Positions 60,291-64,000 of a DNA stretch of 64,000 nt are shown here, in pieces. The DNA is taken from the NCBI RefSeq assembly GCF_014698335.1, contig NZ_JACJSV010000013.1:1-64000 (forward strand), in the 5' to 3' direction. Numbering within the stretch: position 1 is the stretch's first letter; the number at the start of each line of letters is the position of its first letter. The translations under genes were made by a program, and so were the position numbers. The DNA is from Microcystis viridis FACHB-1342 (GTDB lineage: Bacteria > Cyanobacteriota > Cyanobacteriia > Cyanobacteriales > Microcystaceae). The notes under the pieces are model-generated. The model ran no database searches and was not told the DNA's origin. It worked only from the letters and a program-made list of their open reading frames with translations.

Positions 60291-63200
60291 CTAGGCATTG
60301 TGAGTGTTTACAAAGGGTAAGCTTTGGATATCGGCACTGATTAACTCAGAGAGAAAAGAACCACGTTCCAGCAGGTAATTTGCTAAGACTGTTGTTAGTT
60401 CATCATCTGCAAAAAGACTTTCTGGTTGGGAAAAATTCGAGGAATGAGCGAGAGCCGTATTTGGTGATGACTGTTGTATTTCTCTCCAAGAGAAGGCAGA
60501 ACTCGACTCAATTTCTTCAAGAGATACCGGAAAAGATCGTTCGCAGGGATTATCAACAAACAGACGCTCAGCAGCCGGGACAAAAGGACGAACCAGTCGT
60601 TGTTCATACAACGCTTGCCAGTTGACTTCACCTCCTTGCACAAAGTAAGCGGCTAAAAAAGTATTCAAATCGCGAGCGATACCCGGTTTTGACTCTAGGG
60701 GAAAACAGAGGGGAGAAGGAACTATTGCTCCTACTAAACCAGAAAGCACTTTTCCCGTTCCAACTTCAACTATCAAGTCACATTTATTCTTCAGATTTTC
60801 GACCAGAGAAACAAAATTTACCTGAGCAACAATCTGATGAGCAAAGTGTTCTTTTAAGTTGAGTCCTGAATTAACTATCTGGCCGTTGACACTGGTAAAT
60901 AGAGGCAGAGAAACCTGTTCTAAAATCTCAGGAATGGGAGCTTCTTTTCGCAAATATTCAGCTGCTTTCGCCACCATTTGGGAGTGAAAAGCATTTGCTA
61001 CCGGAAGTTGGCGGACTTGAATTTCTTGGGCTAATGCCAGGTCACAAACAGCAGCAACACTGGTTTTTTCTCCAGAAATAACCGTCTGTTGAGGACTATT
61101 GATATTAGCAACGGTTACATAACCAGAAATCCCTTGTAAGAGCTTTTGCGCGGTGGCATCCGAGCAAGCTAAACTCGCCATTGTCCCGATAGAATCGCCC
61201 TTAACTGTCATTGCTTTTCCCCGCATTGCGGCAAAGCAAAGGAGGGTTTTTTCATCATAAGCACCAGCCGCTTCAAAAGCAGTCAATTCGCCCAAACTAT
61301 GACCCCCTAGTGCCACTGGTTCCAGTCCAAGTCGTTTCAGGTAATGCTTCCACAGTAGTGAAGTCAAGCAGATTGCTTGCGGTGCAACATCGGTGAGAGC
61401 GTTAAACCATTGTTCTACTTGTTGTTGGTTAACAGCGCGGTCAAGAGGACGGTAAATTAATGGACTAATCGGTTCAAAACCAGATTCAATCAGCCATAAA
61501 TCTGCCTGTTGCACTAACTCTCTTGCCCAAGAATATCGCTCCACCAAAGTCCGGGCCATGTTCAGCTTTTGTGAACCTTGTCCTGGAAAGAGAAAAGCTA
61601 CTCGAGAACGCTGCACTTGATGGGCGAGCCAGATGTCTTTTCGCTGGGATATATATGTTTCTCCCGCGGCTGGGGGTTGAGAGTGAAGAATGTTGATTAA
61701 ATGCTCCAAGCGCTCCAGTAATTCTCTGGGGTTTTCTGCCACAATGGCGGCGCGAATTGAAGTCTGAGGGGACAATGTTTGAGCATTCTGCGCTGCTAAA
61801 TCCACCATATCTGCTAAACTCATCCCTTTGGCTTGTTCTGAGAAAATTTGCAGATATTCTAGCAGTTGGGCAAGAGAATTAGCCCCGAAGACAAAGATTT
61901 CGCTATCTTGGTTGGAGACTAAAAGCGAACGCTGGTCTAAACTGGGTTTTAACCGGGGGGAGGGTGCATCACCAGAAGAAAGGGTCACATGGGAGTTAAT
62001 GCCTCCAAAACCCATCGCCGACACTCCCGCCCGTAAAATCTCCGTTTCCGGGTAGATTTCCCCTAGTTGCACTGGATATAAACATTGGGCGCTCTCCTCG
62101 AAAACGGGATTCGGTTCTTGACAGTTAACGGTAGGGGGAACGATCCGCTGATTAACCGCCATGACCGCTTTAATGAAACCCCCGATCCCGGCCGCTGCTT
62201 TCGTATGACCAACTAGGGATTTAAAAGAAGTCATGCCACAGGAACGAGGGGGGGCAGGTTTCGAGGCGTTCATGGCTAGGGCTACCCCTTCAATTTCAGC
62301 CCGATCACCTACGGGGGTTCCGGTTCCATGTCCTTCAATAAAATGAAGAGACTGGGGACTATAACCGGCTTTTTCGTAAGCTCTTAATAGGGCTTTGGAC
62401 TGTCCCACCTTAGAGGGTGCGGTAATGCCTCCTTTGCCGTCGGAGGACAACGCCCAGCCGTCCAACAGGGCATAAATGTAGTCGCCATCGGCCTGTGCGT
62501 CCGCTAAGCGTTTGAGGACAACAAAACCACATCCTTCTCCTGGAACAAAACCACTGGCTCGGCGATCATACACTTTCATATCCTGAGCCGTCAGTGCGCC
62601 GGTTTTGGCGAAACCAATTAATTCAAAGGTATCGAGACTGATATCAATGCCACCGGCTAAGGCCATGTCTAAATCGCCATTACTTAAAGCGTTGGCGGCA
62701 GTGACAACGGCGATTAGGGAGGAGGAACAAGCGCCATCGACGGTATAACCACCACCGTCAAAATTAAAAAAGTTACAGATTCGTCCGGCTATGGTGTTGG
62801 ACAGTCCCCCAGCTAGGGTATCTTCGGTAATGGGTGGGAAAACGGATTTATAGAATTTCTCCATTGTTTCGAGAAGTTCTTCCACAATTGTTCCAGACAG
62901 TCCTTTGACTTCGGCAGCAGCCCGCAAGGCTCTTCGTACGTAGGGCCAACGTAACCGCATCACATTCGAGCGAGTATGTTCTCCAGTTAAGGAATTGCCG
63001 AGAATGACTCCAGTTTTCTGGGTGGGAACGGTATCTCGACGATACCCAGCATCTTCGATCGCTTTGTTGGCCACTTCTAAGGCTAACCAATGCACGATGT
63101 CGGTTCCATCGACCGTTTTTTTGGGAACTCGACGATTAATCCAGTCGAATTGAAAGCCATCAATGAAGGCCCCGCGTGTTCCGTAGGTTTTATCGGGAGT

Positions 63201-63383
63201 GGCGGGATCGGGATCATAATATTCCGAGAGTGGTAAACGTTGATCGGGAAACTGGCGAAATTGACAACGACGCGCCAAAATATTCTCCCAAAGTTCGCTT
63301 AATTGGTTGGCACCAGGGTAATGGCAACCCATTCCGACAACGGCTATAGGATGAGCGATTTTATCGCTTTGAGTTTTCGGCAT
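60291..63383 (-). CDS. Iterative polyketide synthase, first half: KS-AT
   Basis: Residues 10-470 of 1030 are a ketosynthase: VVGMGCHYPG, active-site VDGACSSSL (Cys219), EGHGTGTPVGD (His352) and VGHTKAAAG (His393). Residues about 590-890 are an acyltransferase with FLFPGQGSQ, GGHSLGE (Ser696) and NAFHSQM (His800). No carrier domain is present. The KS sequence, with its long WPYVRRALRAAAEV insert, resembles enediyne-type (PksE) and PUFA-type ketosynthases more than modular ones. The C-terminal segment (about 990-1025, LANYLLERGSFLSELISADI) resembles the N-terminal segment of the next protein. The ATG at 63383 lies behind GAGGACAATA-type sequence; the gene ends 8 bp before its partner. Confidence 0.9.
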   Translation of the reverse strand: MPKTQSDKIAHPIAVVGMGCHYPGANQLSELWENILARRCQFRQFPDQRLPLSEYYDPDPATPDKTYGTRGAFIDGFQFDWINRRVPKKTVDGTDIVHWLALEVANKAIEDAGYRRDTVPTQKTGVILGNSLTGEHTRSNVMRLRWPYVRRALRAAAEVKGLSGTIVEELLETMEKFYKSVFPPITEDTLAGGLSNTIAGRICNFFNFDGGGYTVDGACSSSLIAVVTAANALSNGDLDMALAGGIDISLDTFELIGFAKTGALTAQDMKVYDRRASGFVPGEGCGFVVLKRLADAQADGDYIYALLDGWALSSDGKGGITAPSKVGQSKALLRAYEKAGYSPQSLHFIEGHGTGTPVGDRAEIEGVALAMNASKPAPPRSCGMTSFKSLVGHTKAAAGIGGFIKAVMAVNQRIVPPTVNCQEPNPVFEESAQCLYPVQLGEIYPETEILRAGVSAMGFGGINSHVTLSSGDAPSPRLKPSLDQRSLLVSNQDSEIFVFGANSLAQLLEYLQIFSEQAKGMSLADMVDLAAQNAQTLSPQTSIRAAIVAENPRELLERLEHLINILHSQPPAAGETYISQRKDIWLAHQVQRSRVAFLFPGQGSQKLNMARTLVERYSWARELVQQADLWLIESGFEPISPLIYRPLDRAVNQQQVEQWFNALTDVAPQAICLTSLLWKHYLKRLGLEPVALGGHSLGELTAFEAAGAYDEKTLLCFAAMRGKAMTVKGDSIGTMASLACSDATAQKLLQGISGYVTVANINSPQQTVISGEKTSVAAVCDLALAQEIQVRQLPVANAFHSQMVAKAAEYLRKEAPIPEILEQVSLPLFTSVNGQIVNSGLNLKEHFAHQIVAQVNFVSLVENLKNKCDLIVEVGTGKVLSGLVGAIVPSPLCFPLESKPGIARDLNTFLAAYFVQGGEVNWQALYEQRLVRPFVPAAERLFVDNPCERSFPVSLEEIESSSAFSWREIQQSSPNTALAHSSNFSQPESLFADDELTTVLANYLLERGSFLSELISADIQSLPFVNTHNA

Positions 63384-63405
63384 TTTTTTCCTTGTTTTGA
63401 GGACA

Positions 63406-63742
63406 ATATTTGAGTAGAATTTGCCATCTCAAGTGTTAAGCCAAACTCGGACAAATGGGTCGAGTTCGTAACTATTCTGATTGATTGGTATCAATTGAAA
63501 TGCATACACAGCGAGTTTGTCACAAAATTGGCCAATTGTTAATGGCGTTTGAGATGCTCTCACCCTGGTATATGAGCCAATTTACAGGGTAATCGCACGT
63601 TCTTTTGTATAAAATCCCACATTCCGCACCCTCAACTGTCACATAAGCTGTACCCCTCCAGAGACTTGAGTAAAAATACTTAGCTGGTGAAGGTTTTCTC
63701 GGCACCAGCTAGGGGGGTCTTGAAACCCCTAATTATGAAAAA
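63406..63742. other. Unique spacer between the synthase gene and the duplicated KS start
   Basis: This 337-bp stretch is absent from the duplication on either side. It holds an 8-bp inverted pair AGCTGGTG/CACCAGCT at 63682-63710 followed by AGGGG/CCCCT at 63711-63730. No coding frame convinces me. It may be the scar of an insertion element and now serves as the promoter region of the KS-AT gene. Confidence 0.5.
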
Positions 63743-64000
63743 AATTGAAAGCCATCAATGAAGGCCCCGCGTGTTCCGTAGGTTTTATCGGGAGTGGCGG
63801 GATCGGGATCATAATATTCCGAGAGTGGTAAACGTTGATCGGGAAACTGGCGAAATTGACAACGACGCGCTAAAATATTCTCCCAAAGTTCGCTTAATTG
63901 TTTGGCACCAGGGTAATGGCAACCCATTCCGACAACGGCTATAGGATTGGCGATTTTATCGCTTTGAGTTTTCGGCATTTTTTTCCTTGTTTTGAGGACA
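63743..64000 (-). pseudogene. Truncated duplicate of the KS-AT gene start, with leader
   Basis: Positions 63743-64000 match 63148-63405 with four differences in 258 bases, an offset of 595. They encode the first 78 residues of the KS with two changes (His11 to Asn, Asn26 to Lys) and then run into unrelated DNA and a stop codon (63733-63735) after FQFFS. The ketosynthase active site is not included, so the piece cannot be functional. The duplicated part includes the untranslated leader and runs to the window edge, so its true extent is unknown. Confidence 0.9.

Noticed and set aside
59836-60294. Plus-strand frames rich in MTITINSA repeats opposite the synthase linker
   Set aside because: Antisense shadow of the 24-bp tandem repeat inside the synthase gene.
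55120-63383. A true enediyne warhead pathway
   Set aside because: Besides the synthase, none of the conserved enediyne partner genes (E3, E4, E5 type) is visible in the window, so I call it only enediyne/PUFA-like.

Overview
The window looks like a cyanobacterial chromosome, very probably Microcystis or a close relative. The signs are scattered GCGATCGC (HIP1) octamers, cyanobacterial marker genes (ycf20, a DUF3611 protein, vipp1/IM30, a pntAA-pntAB-pntB operon, a fused modBC, bvdR, natD-type permease), and many small dispersed repeats. These include MITE-like elements with terminal inverted repeats, heptanucleotide tandem repeats and C/G-run palindromes. Toxin-antitoxin genes, TnpB fragments and Uma2 genes are also present. 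The genus is inferred from this style; no rRNA gene is present to confirm it.

Layout. 1-1.7 kb: a TnpB end followed by two toxin-antitoxin modules (hicB-hicA and a PIN toxin with its antitoxin). 1.8-6.2 kb: housekeeping genes on the minus strand (flavoprotein disulfide reductase, Ycf20, DUF3611, J-domain protein, PD-(D/E)XK nuclease). 6.8-9.9 kb: cbiT, cdsA and a cobA-hemD fusion on the plus strand. 10-13.5 kb: repeat-rich DNA, a DUF559 gene and a large NACHT NTPase that carries a C-terminal GUN4 (tetrapyrrole-binding) domain. 13.7-16.3 kb: molybdate importer modA and modBC. 17-25 kb: a surface-polysaccharide type island of seven glycosyltransferase genes. 25.3-31 kb: Uma2, tRNA-Leu(UAG), lgt, a natD-like permease, bvdR and a DUF721 gene. 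31-34.3 kb: a proline-rich membrane protein, pspA, vipp1 and a degenerate third IM30 copy. 34.6-37.6 kb: transhydrogenase operon. 38-39.3 kb: mobile-element wreckage. 39.3-41 kb: rqcH-like gene.

41.2-64 kb is the most striking part: a run of minus-strand genes forming an apparent biosynthetic and export cluster. In the order of transcription it has a KS-AT polyketide synthase, an ACP-ACP-KR-DH-PPTase-thioesterase-thioesterase partner, a small membrane protein, three tandem flavin-dependent halogenase-like enzymes, a small unknown protein, an alpha/beta hydrolase, a PEP-CTERM protein, an RTX calcium-binding protein, a short-chain dehydrogenase and a DevB-DevC-DevA type exporter. The polyketide synthase resembles enediyne/PUFA-type iterative synthases, but it is split over two genes and fused to two hot-dog thioesterase domains. 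My working model is that an iterative synthase makes a polyene or hydroxy-acyl chain, the thioesterases release it, the halogenases decorate it, and the DevBCA pump exports it. The first ~80 codons of the KS gene, with its leader, are duplicated at the right window edge.
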